In this document: piece after piece, positions 8,420 to 19,241 of the stretch
Layout of the letters: each line of letters starts with the position of its first letter
Numbering within the stretch: the first letter of the stretch is position 1
NCBI GenBank assembly: GCA_964444115.1
Contig: CAYUFT010000006.1
Location: 1-48,469 of the forward strand
Source: UBA349 sp964444115
Lineage (GTDB): Archaea; Methanobacteriota; Methanobacteria; Methanobacteriales; Methanobacteriaceae
Reading direction: 5' to 3'
DNA length: 48,469 bases
The notes under the pieces: generated by a model
What the model saw: the letters and a program-made list of their open reading frames with translations, nothing else
Told to the model about the DNA's origin: nothing
Database searches by the model: none
Program-made: the position numbers and the translations under genes

Positions 8420-8618
8420 TAATTAACACATCCTTTTTTATAAATATATAGTCTATTTTCATAAAATAATTTTCATTTTATAAAAAACTATTTAAATAAT
8501 AAACTCCTAAAAATTCAATTTATATATTTTTTTTATCTAGTTACTGAAAATAAGAACAAATAATGATTTTCAGCGCAATGTATTTTTATTAGTTTTTACT
8601 AAATAAAATAAGAACAAA

Positions 8619-9329
8619 ATGGGGATCTATAGACTTTCTTATAAAAATTTACGCCGGAATAAATGGAGAAATTTTTCTACCATTATTCGTATTGCATTTG
8701 GTGTTATAATTCTACTTTTACTTTTAAGTTCTGGAATTGGAATGAAGACTTTTTTAAAGGAAGAACAGCCCATTGATAATAATTTAATTTCCAATCAGAC
8801 TACTAATAAGACATCAAATCTGAACTTAACTAGTGAAGAATTGCTCAATAATGTTACAAACTTTTTTAACACTACTTTTGGCTTGAATTTCAATAATTCT
8901 CAAGCTACCGGATTCATTAGCCAGATTTTAACTAACCTCATTTACCTGGTGGATATATTGGCCAGTTTAGTATTTTTAGTTGGTATTTTTGGAATAACTT
9001 ATGCTATGGATATGAATCTTGTGGAACGACGAAGAGAAATAGCTCTACTAAAATTGATGGGCTTTACTACCTTTCAAGTTTCTGCGACCCACTTAATAGA
9101 AGCAGCTTTATTGGGGTTTTTAGGTGCGGTGGTGGGAACTATTTTGGGGTCACTGATTATTTTTGCAGCTACTAATTTTGTTAAAATAATTTCTATTTCA
9201 ATTATTTTGCCCTGGTGGTTGCCAATATTAGTTATCATACTCACTGCTATTTTAAGTGCCCTAATTGCATTATTTTCAGTATGGTTTCATACAAAAACTG
9301 ATCCAAATGAGGTTTTAAGACATGGATAG
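8619..9329 (+). CDS. Small FtsX/MacB-type ABC transporter permease
   Basis: Membrane component of 236 residues, clearly shorter than usual FtsX-like permeases (about 380-400). The N-terminus (RLSYKNLRRNKWRNFSTIIR) is typical of the family. Predicted membrane helices lie near residues 24-43, 106-130, 155-182 and 192-220. The extracytoplasmic loop is only about 60 residues and is rich in Asn/Thr with several N-glycosylation-type NXT/S sequons. The conserved cytoplasmic coupling motif ERRREIALLKLMGFTTFQV is intact. The gene overlaps the ATPase gene by 8 bases. It has no obvious ribosome binding site. Confidence 0.85.
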   Translation: MGIYRLSYKNLRRNKWRNFSTIIRIAFGVIILLLLLSSGIGMKTFLKEEQPIDNNLISNQTTNKTSNLNLTSEELLNNVTNFFNTTFGLNFNNSQATGFISQILTNLIYLVDILASLVFLVGIFGITYAMDMNLVERRREIALLKLMGFTTFQVSATHLIEAALLGFLGAVVGTILGSLIIFAATNFVKIISISIILPWWLPILVIILTAILSALIALFSVWFHTKTDPNEVLRHG

Positions 9330-10008
9330 CTCAGTTTTAGAATTCAGGGATGTTCATAAAGAATATGATGATGCTGAGATGAAATTAATTGCGCTCAGTG
9401 AAGTTAATTTTAAAGTCAAAAAAAATTCTCTGAATATTATTGCTGGCCCTGCAGGGTCTGGAAAAACAACTTTATTTCATTTAATAATTTTAATGGATAT
9501 TCCCACAATAGGGGATATTTTTTTAAATAATGAATCTGTTTTGGATTTATCTTTATCAAAAAGGAGTGTTTTGAGAAGGGAAAAAATAGGAACTATGCTC
9601 CGATGGGGAAACTTAATGCCTTATTTAACTGCTTTAGAAAATATAATGCTCCCTATGATTAATAAAAATGAGCAAAAGGCCATTCAGGTTATGGAGCTTT
9701 TAGAATTTAGTGAGAAAAAGGATATGTTGCCTGATGATCTTTCTCACTTTGAAAAACAAAAAACCGCTCTGGCAAGGGCACTGATAAATGAACCTAGTTT
9801 AATAGTAGCCGATGAACCTTTTGGAGATTTAAATAATGAAAAAACCATTAAATTAATGGAGTTATTCCATAAAATAAAGAATGAAACATCTATTCTAATT
9901 TTATCTGATGATCATGACTCTAATTTTGATAAATATTTAGACTCTTCATTTATCTTAGAAAATGGAAAATTAATAAAAATTAATAGAATCATTGAAAATT
10001 CTATTTAA
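9322..10008 (+). CDS. ABC transporter ATPase with degenerate signature and Q-loop
   Basis: Partner ATPase of the overlapping permease, 228 residues, LolD/MacB class by layout. Walker A is intact (GPAGSGKT, residues 42-49), as is Walker B with its catalytic Glu (LIVADEPFGDL, Glu165). Other motifs are abnormal: the Q-loop position reads TMLRWGNL with Arg94 in place of Gln, the LSGGQ signature is LSHFE (140-144), and the switch region reads LSDDHD instead of THD. It should bind ATP, but the signature contacts that drive hydrolysis are changed. Either it is a slow or regulatory ATPase, or it is drifting; the frame is fully open, so I keep it as a gene. Confidence 0.85.
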   Translation: MDSSVLEFRDVHKEYDDAEMKLIALSEVNFKVKKNSLNIIAGPAGSGKTTLFHLIILMDIPTIGDIFLNNESVLDLSLSKRSVLRREKIGTMLRWGNLMPYLTALENIMLPMINKNEQKAIQVMELLEFSEKKDMLPDDLSHFEKQKTALARALINEPSLIVADEPFGDLNNEKTIKLMELFHKIKNETSILILSDDHDSNFDKYLDSSFILENGKLIKINRIIENSI

Positions 10009-10157
10009 GTGCTCTAGAGTTAACTATATATGTGTATCCACTAATTCAATGACATGAATTTTGTATTCAATTCCGTTTAAATTAAAATAAGAAATAATAA
10101 AATAAGTATTTTTGATTTTAAATGTGATTTAATTAATCACCAAACCATGCATATGTC

Positions 10158-11300
10158 CTAGTGATTGATAGCATCTTTTACCTTATCAAAAAAACCCTTA
10201 TCTGCATTATGAATTTCTTCTCCACTTATGTCAGCGAACTGCTGTAAGAGCTCTTTTTGTTTGGTGCTTAACTTACGCGGAGTAACCACTTTAACTTTAA
10301 CATAGAGGTTTCCTTTTCCATTCCATCTTAGGTGAGGCATGCCTTGACCTTTAAGACGGAAAGTTGTTTCACTTTGAGTTCCGGCGGGTATTTTAAGTTC
10401 TACTGGTTTTTCTAGTGTAGGCACATCTACAGAATCTCCTAAAGATGCTTGAACAAAGCTAATAGGTTTTTCATGGTAAATGTTGGCCCCGTCTCTTTGG
10501 AAGATCTTGTGATTTTTTACATGCATCATTACGTATAAATCACCTGATGGTCCGCTATGAGTACCTACTTCGCCTTCTCCACTAACCCTTAAACGAGAAC
10601 CAGTCTCAACTCCTGGTGGGACTTTAATATGAATGCTGCTGGTTTGTTTAACAATTCCCCTCCCATGACAATTGCTACAAGGATGTTCTACCATGGTTCC
10701 TTCTCCATGACAGTCATGACATGGTCTGATATTTACCATCTGACCCAGGAATGTGTTGTTCACCTGGCGAATCTGTCCACTTCCTCCACAAGTTTGGCAA
10801 GTGGAAGTGCTGGTGCCGGGTTCAGCCCTACTACCTTCACATACGGGACATGTTTTGGTATGAGGTACTTGTATGTCAGTTTCTAATCCATTAAATGCAT
10901 CTTCTAGCGTTATTTCCAGGTCGTAATAAACATCTGCTCCTCTTTGTGGCCCTTGTCTTCTACTTCCTCCCCCAAATCCGAACATGTCGAATATGTTGTT
11001 TACATCGAAACCTCCAAATCCACGGAATATGTCTTCGAAGTTTATATTGTTGAATATATCTTCCTGGGTGAATCCATTCATTCCAGCATGTCCGTACTGG
11101 TCATAAGTGCCTCTTTTTTCCTCATCAGAAAGTACACCATACGCTTCACTGAGTTCTTTAAATTTATCTGATGCTTCTGGATCTTCACTTACATCTGGGT
11201 GGTACTTCATGGCCAGTTTTCGGTAGGCCTTTTTAATATCTTTTTTATCGGCTCCTTTCTCTACGCCTAGAACCTCATAATAATCACGCTTTTCTGCCAT
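10158..11300 (-). CDS. dnaJ: Chaperone DnaJ
   Basis: Hsp40 co-chaperone of 380 residues that stimulates DnaK ATPase and delivers substrates. Domains in order: J domain (residues about 5-70) with the HPD motif (KYHPDVSED), a Gly/Phe-rich linker (FRGFGGFDVNNIFDMFGFGG), a zinc domain with four CXXCXGXG-type repeats (CPVCEGSR, CQTCGGSG, CHDCHGEG, CSNCHGRG), and the C-terminal substrate-binding domains. It is complete. Start ATG 11300 has AAGGTGA upstream. It lies downstream of dnaK but is separated by about 365 bases, so it probably has its own promoter. Confidence 0.97.
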   Translation of the reverse strand: MAEKRDYYEVLGVEKGADKKDIKKAYRKLAMKYHPDVSEDPEASDKFKELSEAYGVLSDEEKRGTYDQYGHAGMNGFTQEDIFNNINFEDIFRGFGGFDVNNIFDMFGFGGGSRRQGPQRGADVYYDLEITLEDAFNGLETDIQVPHTKTCPVCEGSRAEPGTSTSTCQTCGGSGQIRQVNNTFLGQMVNIRPCHDCHGEGTMVEHPCSNCHGRGIVKQTSSIHIKVPPGVETGSRLRVSGEGEVGTHSGPSGDLYVMMHVKNHKIFQRDGANIYHEKPISFVQASLGDSVDVPTLEKPVELKIPAGTQSETTFRLKGQGMPHLRWNGKGNLYVKVKVVTPRKLSTKQKELLQQFADISGEEIHNADKGFFDKVKDAINH

Positions 11301-11666
11301 TGTATTTTCACCTTAGATTAGATTGATGTTGGAATCGTAAATAAAATCAGTATAATAACTTCATAATGATTCAAGTAATGAATTTTTAAATTCTTAATTT
11401 TTATAATGAATAAGTTAGTGTGAATAGTAATTAAAGTTTATTAAGTATATATAGATTAAATTAAAATTATTTTAAAATACATGTTCTGAAATTATTTAAT
11501 GATTTTGATAGTGGATTCAAATAAATGTTTGATTTTTTATAATTAAAAAATTGAAGATGAGAATAATAGAATTAAGATAAATCAAGTTAAATTTAATGAA
11601 TATCACTAATTTTAACTCTATTTATCAAAATTTCTATTTCTGCTAATCCAATTCTTCATTTCTGAC
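11301..11666. other. Intergenic region between dnaK and dnaJ
   Basis: AT-rich, about 365 bases. On the minus strand there is a TATA-like TATATATA near 11445-11455 and another AT-rich box near 11349-11358, either of which could give dnaJ its own promoter. I see no small gene here. Confidence 0.35.
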
Positions 11667-13541
<1,875 letters not shown>

Positions 13542-13566
13542 AAATTTCACCTCTAACTCTTAAAAA

Positions 13567-13600
13567 TTTATATAAACTTTATTTATTTTTATTTAAAGAT
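13567..13600 (-). promoter_or_regulatory. Candidate dnaK promoter
   Basis: Two TATA-like boxes on the minus strand, TTTATATAAA near 13567-13577 and TTTAAATAAAAATA near 13587-13600. The second gives the more sensible leader length for the AGGTGA-led start at 13541. Confidence 0.35.
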
Positions 13601-13660
13601 TTTGAACTATCAATCGTGTTTTTTTTTTAAAACTTAAATTTTAACAGCTTACCATATTTT

Positions 13661-14239
13661 TTATTTTTTACAGACTTTTACCATGGAATACTTAATTACC
13701 TTATCTTTTAAGGCGTATCCTTTGGCCAACTCTTCAATAACCATTCCACTTTCATAATCTTCATTATCTTCGGCCATAAGGGCTTCATGTTTGAATGGAT
13801 CGAATTTTTCGCCATGGGCTGGGATTTCCACTAGACCTTCTTTTTCCAGGGTGTTTTTGAGTTTGCTGTAAATAATTTCCAAGCCCTCTCGCAGTTCTTC
13901 TGCGGTTTCACATGTATTCAAGGCGCGCTCGAAGTCCTGGTAAACGTCCAGTATCTTTAATATTAACCCTTCATTGGCATAAGCAATGGTCTGGGATTGC
14001 TGTTTTTCAGTGTGTTTTTTGTAATTTTCAAAATCAGCCTGCAGGCGCTGCATGTGAGATACATATTCTGCTATCTTTTCTTCTTTTTCTTCCAAGTCTT
14101 TTTCTTTTTCTGAGAGTGTTTCTTCCACTTCTTCCAGCTTATCAAGAGCTTCTTGGAGTGAAGTTCCTTTCTCATCAAGCAGGGATTTTTTTTTCTTTAG
14201 CTCTTCTTTAAGCTTTTTAAATTCATCGTCTCCACACAT
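13661..14239 (-). CDS. grpE: Nucleotide exchange factor GrpE
   Basis: DnaK nucleotide exchange factor of 192 residues. A long, highly charged coiled coil (residues about 5-75) leads into the conserved core (MQRLQADFENYKKHTEKQ, ILKILDVYQDFERAL) and the beta-sandwich head (GEKFDPFKHEALM, GYALKDKVIKYSMVKVCKK). I start at ATG 14239, spaced correctly from AAGGTGA; the upstream in-frame GTG at 14254 has no such site. First gene of grpE-dnaK-dnaJ and divergent from an HTH regulator. Confidence 0.95.
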   Translation of the reverse strand: MCGDDEFKKLKEELKKKKSLLDEKGTSLQEALDKLEEVEETLSEKEKDLEEKEEKIAEYVSHMQRLQADFENYKKHTEKQQSQTIAYANEGLILKILDVYQDFERALNTCETAEELREGLEIIYSKLKNTLEKEGLVEIPAHGEKFDPFKHEALMAEDNEDYESGMVIEELAKGYALKDKVIKYSMVKVCKK

Positions 14240-14275
14240 TAGTTCACCTTTCACTTGATCAAAATTGATTAAAGA

Positions 14276-14286
14276 AAATATATTAA
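14276..14286 (-). promoter_or_regulatory. Candidate grpE TATA box
   Basis: TTAATATATTTT on the minus strand, about 42 bases before the grpE ATG, giving a leader of about 17 bases that just holds the ribosome binding site. Confidence 0.4.
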
Positions 14287-14438
14287 CTCAATATTAATTT
14301 TAATCTTTAATCATTCTTTAATTCAAAATATATTTGTAAATAAATATTATTTCTTGAAAATTCATTTAATTAGTTCTTGTATAAGCAACTAATCTGCAAC
14401 GAAATTTCATATTAATTATATGCTGGTTACTTATTAAA

Positions 14439-14496
14439 GTTACCAAAGGTTATACAATTGCAACCCTATTGATTATAGTTACAAAAGGTTATATAA
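14439..14496 (+). repeat. Direct repeat in the grpE/regulator intergenic region, possible operator
   Basis: GTTACCAAAGGTTATACAA at 14439-14457 recurs as GTTACAAAAGGTTATATAA at 14478-14496 (16 of 19 positions the same, start-to-start distance 39). The second copy contains the regulator's TATA box. A further GTTAC is at 14426-14430. This is the layout expected for an autoregulated divergent promoter. Confidence 0.5.
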
Positions 14497-14497
14497 A
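14489..14497 (+). promoter_or_regulatory. TATA box of the HTH regulator gene
   Basis: TTATATAAA centred 26 bases before ATG 14519, so transcription is predicted to start at or within a few bases of the start codon: a leaderless mRNA. No ribosome binding site is present, which agrees. Confidence 0.6.
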
Positions 14498-14518
14498 CCT
14501 TTCTACAATAGTATAGTG

Positions 14519-15016
14519 ATGACTCAAAATTCATTTGATAATACGGACATAGAGGCCATACTAGATGTTATGGGGTGCCGTACCCGACGTGAAATCATTA
14601 ATCTTCTTAGAGAAGAACCTAGATTCGTGAGTCAAATTTCTAAAGAACTTGAAATTGGTCAAAAAGCTATAATTGAGCATTTAAGGGCAATGGAAGAGTT
14701 AGGATTGCTGAGATCTTCATTTAAAAAAATTGAGCGGGGACGGCCCAGAAAATACTATGACATGCCCCAAGACATTACAGTAAATATCATCATTAATCAA
14801 AATACTTTCCAAGTAGATATCACAGAAGAGGCATTAGGCAGAAAGCAACTTCCCTCAGGGGATGAATGGTCCAAACTGCTTAATATAGAACAGAGAATAA
14901 TAAGTGGTCAATGGGAAGCCATAGACGAATTAAAATCACTCATAAGATTGTATGGTACTCTTAAAGAGAGAGCAGAACAATTCCTGGAAGATATTGAAAT
15001 ATCAACCAAGGAATAG
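14519..15016 (+). CDS. ArsR-type winged-helix regulator, candidate heat-shock regulator
   Basis: A 165-residue DNA-binding protein. The N-terminal part (residues about 8-85) is a winged helix: MGCRTRREIINLLREEP, then the recognition region QISKELEIGQKAIIEHLRAMEELGLLRS and a basic wing (IERGRPRKYY). The C-terminal part (about 85-165) is less conserved and helical, probably for dimerisation. It is transcribed divergently from grpE, with direct repeats in the shared promoter. By position and fold it is a good candidate for the regulator of the chaperone genes; the role is inferred. ATG 14519 is preferred over the adjoining GTG 14516. Confidence 0.8.
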   Translation: MTQNSFDNTDIEAILDVMGCRTRREIINLLREEPRFVSQISKELEIGQKAIIEHLRAMEELGLLRSSFKKIERGRPRKYYDMPQDITVNIIINQNTFQVDITEEALGRKQLPSGDEWSKLLNIEQRIISGQWEAIDELKSLIRLYGTLKERAEQFLEDIEISTKE

Positions 15017-15028
15017 TTGCTTCAATCA

Positions 15029-15057
15029 TTTTTTCTTTTTTTATTATTTTTTTATTT
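15029..15057 (+). terminator. Poly-T terminator of the HTH regulator
   Basis: Long broken T run shortly after the stop codon at 15016. Confidence 0.5.
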
Positions 15058-15201
15058 AATCCAATATTTTATTCAAATTAATTATATCCTAAGTTTCATT
15101 TAAAAAAGACCAAAACAAAAAGAAGCTTAATTAGATATGATTATCTGCTAGAAAATTCTGATTAGAAGATAATTAAATAAAAAAAATATTTAAAATATGT
15201 T

Positions 15202-17499
15202 TTATTTATATTTAATAGCAGCAATGGCGGCCTGACCAAGTGATACAGAGCCATCACCCGCACAGGAGTTTTTGTGCTGCACAAAACGATATTCCTGATT
15301 TTCTATGTAATCTTTAATGGCTAAACTTATGGATTCGTTGTAGAAAACTCCCCCTGTTCCACCAATAATGTCCAAATTTTTTTTATCTGCTGATTTAATG
15401 GCTAAAGAAGCCATACCTTCAGCTAGAGTTCTTTGAGAGGCCTGTGCAATATCTGGAACAGATTCCCCATTTTTAATATTTTCCATAACTTCTTTTAAAA
15501 TCAAAGATGTGTCTAAAACATCTCTACCGTCATGTTTTTTAATTTCAAAGGACATATCCAGATTTTTTGTACTTTTATAGGCCATGGACTCCAATTTCAT
15601 GGCACATTCGCCTTCATAACTACGTTCACCACAGATATGCAACGCTGCAGCAATAGCATCCAGTACACGTCCGGTACTGGTGCTAACTCCAACATTGACA
15701 TTACGTTCTAACTGCTGTAGTACCAGATCTATTTCGGTCTGGGCATGAGGGAAATAGGCCAGATAATTATTAATTAATAATTTTCGAAGTGGGGATGGTT
15801 CATAATATTCCTGCAACATGGAAACCAGCATTCTTGCAGGATATTTGGTGCATAAATCTCCACCCGCCATTTTTTGTGGCATTAAACTTGACATTCTTTC
15901 ATATTCTGCACCATTTATGTGTAATATTTCTCCTCCCCAAGCGGTTCCATCATTTCCATAACCTACACCATCGGCAGCAATACAGATCATTTCTTCCACT
16001 TTATTATCCACAGCAAGGGCTGCACCATGGGCATGATGATGTTGCACTGGTAAAACTGGGCAAGAATACTTTTCAGCCAGCTCATGGGCCAATTTAGTGG
16101 TGAAAAATTGTGGATGGAGGTCACAGGCCACTAAATCAACAAAATCAGTACGGGTAATAATCATCATGTGTTTAATGGCTTCTTGTAAGTACTCATAGGT
16201 AGCAAATTTACTGGTATCTCCTATATGCTGTGATAGGTAGCATTTGCCTTCTTTGAGAAGAGAAAATGTTACATCAATCTCTGGTCCTAGGGCCAGCACA
16301 TTAATATTCTCTGAAATGTGCGATAAATCATAAGGTTCGGGAACATATCCTCGAGAGCGGCGAATAAATGCCATATATTCTCCTCTAAAGCGAACTACTG
16401 AATCATCGCAACGATTAATAATTTTTCGATCGTGAAGTAAGAAATAATCAGCAATTCCATCCAACTTTTTCACAATATCTGTGTTTCTGGTGAGCATAGG
16501 TTCTCCAGGCATATTGGCTGAAGTCATGATATAAGCTGGCTCGTTAGTATGTTGGAATAAAATGTGCTGTAATCCTGAATAGGGCAACATAATTCCTATA
16601 TTGTGCAATTCAGGGGCCACAGATGGGGCAAAAAAATAATTTCCACTCTTTTTTAAAACTACTATGGGTCTGCGACGTGATATAATGACATTTTCTTCTT
16701 CAGGGGAAATGGTAGCAAATTTTTTAATGGTGTCCACATCAGGAGACATACAAGCAAATGGTTGATTAAATCTTCCCAGTCTTTCACGCAACTTCAAAAC
16801 AGGATCTTCTTCAGTAACCTTACATACTAGGTGGGTTCCACCAAGTCCCTTTATGGCCAAGATATTCCCTTCATCTAGAAGCTTAGCGGTCTCTTTAATG
16901 GGATTATCTACATCAAAACGGCAACAACTATATAAAAAGACTTCTGGCCCACATTCTGGACAACATGTGGCCTCGGCATGATATCGGCGGTCTTCAGGAT
17001 TTTTATATTCTTTTGCGCATGAAGGACAGAGTGGAAATTCGTCCATACTGGTTCTTTCTCTATCATAGGGGATGGAATCAATTACTGTAAAACGAGGCCC
17101 ACAATCGGTGCAAGCAGTAAATGGATAGGCATATCTACGCTCGCTATGGGTGTTTATTTCTTTTAAACAGGCATCACAAGTGGCCACATCTGGTGGAATT
17201 ACGGCGGAGCCTGAAAAATTTGATGAACTTTCTAGAATGATAAAATCAGAATATTCTTCTTCATTTTCAATCCATTCCAGTTTTAATGAGGATATTTTAG
17301 AAATTGGGGGTTTTTTGCTTTGAATATCCTTTGAAAATTGTTTTATTTTATTTTTATCTCCTTCTAAGACAATTTCCACTATATTTCCCAGATTTCTCAC
17401 ATAACCAGTAAGGTGAAGTCCTCGGGCTAATCGATAAACATTAGGCCTGAAACCCACGCCTTGCACAATTCCCTGAACCAGTATTCGGGCTTTATCCAA
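15202..17499 (-). CDS. hypF: Carbamoyltransferase HypF
   Basis: Makes the thiocarbamoyl precursor of the cyanide ligands of [NiFe] hydrogenases, working with HypE. About 765 residues. Domains in order: an acylphosphatase domain (residues about 1-90; VQGIVQGVGFRPNVYRLA), two zinc-finger-like Cys clusters (CDACLKEI, CTDCGPRFT, CPSCAKEY, CCPECGP), a YrdC-like nucleotidyl domain (IKGLGGTHLVCKV), and a Kae1-like carbamoyltransferase domain (VQHHHAHGAALA, CIAADGVGYGNDGTAWGGEI). The ribosome binding site GAGGTG overlaps a GTG at 17505 and is 5 bases from TTG 17499, so I choose TTG. It serves the Frh and other hydrogenases. Divergent from larB. Confidence 0.95.
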   Translation of the reverse strand: MDKARILVQGIVQGVGFRPNVYRLARGLHLTGYVRNLGNIVEIVLEGDKNKIKQFSKDIQSKKPPISKISSLKLEWIENEEEYSDFIILESSSNFSGSAVIPPDVATCDACLKEINTHSERRYAYPFTACTDCGPRFTVIDSIPYDRERTSMDEFPLCPSCAKEYKNPEDRRYHAEATCCPECGPEVFLYSCCRFDVDNPIKETAKLLDEGNILAIKGLGGTHLVCKVTEEDPVLKLRERLGRFNQPFACMSPDVDTIKKFATISPEEENVIISRRRPIVVLKKSGNYFFAPSVAPELHNIGIMLPYSGLQHILFQHTNEPAYIMTSANMPGEPMLTRNTDIVKKLDGIADYFLLHDRKIINRCDDSVVRFRGEYMAFIRRSRGYVPEPYDLSHISENINVLALGPEIDVTFSLLKEGKCYLSQHIGDTSKFATYEYLQEAIKHMMIITRTDFVDLVACDLHPQFFTTKLAHELAEKYSCPVLPVQHHHAHGAALAVDNKVEEMICIAADGVGYGNDGTAWGGEILHINGAEYERMSSLMPQKMAGGDLCTKYPARMLVSMLQEYYEPSPLRKLLINNYLAYFPHAQTEIDLVLQQLERNVNVGVSTSTGRVLDAIAAALHICGERSYEGECAMKLESMAYKSTKNLDMSFEIKKHDGRDVLDTSLILKEVMENIKNGESVPDIAQASQRTLAEGMASLAIKSADKKNLDIIGGTGGVFYNESISLAIKDYIENQEYRFVQHKNSCAGDGSVSLGQAAIAAIKYK

Positions 17500-17935
17500 T
17501 TTCACACCTCAGTTAATAATTATATTCTATATATTCCATTAGTTCTCTAAATAAAATATCTAAATAGATTATATCAATTATTAATTAATATTTAATATTT
17601 AATTAGTAAATAATTTTATAAAAATTTATTAGATTATTCAATAATTTTGCTGATTTGTTGAATTATATCAGAATATTAATTGATATTTAATGATTTTATG
17701 ATGTATAATATTATATTTAATGAACATTTTGTAACTTGTCCGGGCATGTATTTCCAGTGTATCATCACTCTTTTTAAATATTTATCTTTATATATTTATT
17801 ATGGATAATACATTAAGATGGCATTAATTTAAGTGTAAATGTTAAATAAATTCCACATAAATTTTAATTAATAATAATTATTGTAAATAGAATTTAAAGG
17901 AATTCAACTGAATTAATAAGTATACTGGTGATAAA
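17500..17935. other. Long divergent intergenic region between hypF and larB
   Basis: About 430 bases, extremely AT-rich except for a small GC-richer patch at 17731-17765 that contains the near-palindrome TGTCCGGGCA (17737-17746). A good TATA box for larB is at 17786-17798. I see no ORF. The patch is a candidate operator or small RNA feature, with little support either way. Confidence 0.35.
17786..17798 (+). promoter_or_regulatory. TATA box of larB
   Basis: CTTTATATATTTA, predicting a start near 17818 and a leader of roughly 118 bases before ATG 17936. Confidence 0.45.
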
Positions 17936-18721
17936 ATGATGCAAATTCTTGAAAGACTTTCCAAGGGAGAAATATCCCCTGAAGATGCTGAAAAACTTAT
18001 TAAAGATAATCAGATAATGGAAGTGGGAGATTTTGCCAAGCTGGATATGTGCCGGGAGTCACGCACTGGATTTCCAGAGGCCATTTTTGCATCAGGAAAG
18101 AAAGACCACGAAATCGTAAAAATTATTTTAAGATGTGCAGATTTGGCCCATATGATGGTCACCCGTCTTGAAAAAGATAGATATGATAATATATGTGGTG
18201 AATTGGAACCTTTAATTAAAAAAGGCCTAGAATTGGACTATAATGAAAGGGCACGTATTTTAGTTATTAAAGATGAAAAAAAGACCATTAATCAAATCGG
18301 AAAAGTTGGAATAATCACAGCAGGAACTTCAGATATTCCTGTAGCAGAAGAAGCTCGGGTAGTGGCCCAGGAAGCTGGTTGTGAAACAATTGCTTCCTAT
18401 GATGTGGGTGTGGCTGGAATTCACCGTTTATTCTCTCATCTAGATCACATGGTGCAAGAAGAGGTGCAAGTGATTATTGTGGCTGCTGGAATGGAGGGGG
18501 CCCTTCCTTCAGTAGTGGCCGGTATGGTTGATGTTCCTGTAATTGGTCTGCCTACTTCGGTGGGTTATGGTGTGGGAGAAGGTGGTTTCACGGCTCTTTA
18601 CTCGATGCTGCAGTCCTGTGCACCGGGAATTGCGGTGGTAAATATTGATAATGGATTTGGGGCAGGAGTATTTGCAGTTACTCTAATAAAGCAAATAAAT
18701 AAGTCAAAACAAGTAGGATAA
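17936..18721 (+). CDS. larB: Nickel-pincer cofactor biosynthesis protein LarB
   Basis: AIR-carboxylase-like enzyme of 261 residues. In Lactobacillus LarB carboxylates and hydrolyses nicotinic acid adenine dinucleotide as the first step to the nickel-pincer nucleotide cofactor. The N-terminal helix pair (RLSKGEISPEDAEKLI) is typical of LarB; the C-terminal half has the PurE-like core (GIITAGTSDIPVAEEA, VIIVAAGMEGALPSVVAGM, VIGLPTSVGYGVGEGG). GGTGAT lies just before the start. larC and larE are not in the window, so the archaeal role is not fixed. Its neighbour across the promoter is hypF, also a nickel-enzyme gene. Confidence 0.92.
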   Translation: MMQILERLSKGEISPEDAEKLIKDNQIMEVGDFAKLDMCRESRTGFPEAIFASGKKDHEIVKIILRCADLAHMMVTRLEKDRYDNICGELEPLIKKGLELDYNERARILVIKDEKKTINQIGKVGIITAGTSDIPVAEEARVVAQEAGCETIASYDVGVAGIHRLFSHLDHMVQEEVQVIIVAAGMEGALPSVVAGMVDVPVIGLPTSVGYGVGEGGFTALYSMLQSCAPGIAVVNIDNGFGAGVFAVTLIKQINKSKQVG

Positions 18722-18750
18722 TTAGTTAAATATAATCGGGTAAAAATTAG

Positions 18751-18779
18751 CTTTTTCTCTTTTTCATTTCTTCTTTTTC
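18751..18779 (+). terminator. Poly-T terminator of larB
   Basis: CTTTTTCTCTTTTTC-type pyrimidine run between the convergent larB and HxlR genes. Confidence 0.5.
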
Positions 18780-18790
18780 CCACATACATT

Positions 18791-19150
18791 TTAATCCTCT
18801 ATATCGTCTTCATATTCACAGTAATCCTTTCCCCATTGGCACAATGAATCTAATATAGGCATTACTGAATCTCCCTTAGCAGTTAAACGATATTCTACGC
18901 GTGGAGGAACTTCTGCATAGACTTTCCTATGTATTATTTCATCACTTTCCAGCTCTCGCAGGGTTTTAGTGAGCATTCTTTGAGTTATGGCGGGCAATTT
19001 ATTGTTGATTTCACTGAATCGTTGTTTTCCATCTTTTAGAGAATATAAAACTAATGGTTTCCATTTGCCACCTATTTCATTAATAGCAGCCTCTACTGAA
19101 CACATATGCTCTTTTTCAGCACTATTTTTATTTTTTTCTCCATTTGTCAT
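18791..19150 (-). CDS. HxlR-family transcriptional regulator
   Basis: A 119-residue winged-helix regulator. The family hallmark is clear: CSVEAAINEIGGKWKPLVLY (residues 17-36), FSEINNKLPAITQRMLTKTL, then the wing RVEYRLTAKG. Cys17 is at the N-terminal position that senses redox state or electrophiles in several HxlR proteins; two further cysteines are at 104 and 111. ATG 19150 has AGGTGAT upstream. It faces a Cys-rich microprotein gene across a promoter region full of repeated TACTTTTTGTA motifs, so autoregulation and control of the divergent gene are likely (inference). Confidence 0.9.
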   Translation of the reverse strand: MTNGEKNKNSAEKEHMCSVEAAINEIGGKWKPLVLYSLKDGKQRFSEINNKLPAITQRMLTKTLRELESDEIIHRKVYAEVPPRVEYRLTAKGDSVMPILDSLCQWGKDYCEYEDDIED

Positions 19151-19241
19151 TATATCACCTGATTTGATATTAGAATTTGATTTTATTAAAATTGAATAAA
19201 TAAAATTTTTGCATTATTATGGTATAACTTATGTTAGTTAG

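Noticed and set aside
13542..13550. Upstream GTG start for DnaK
   Set aside because: The GTG lies within the AGGTGA ribosome binding site of the ATG at 13541.
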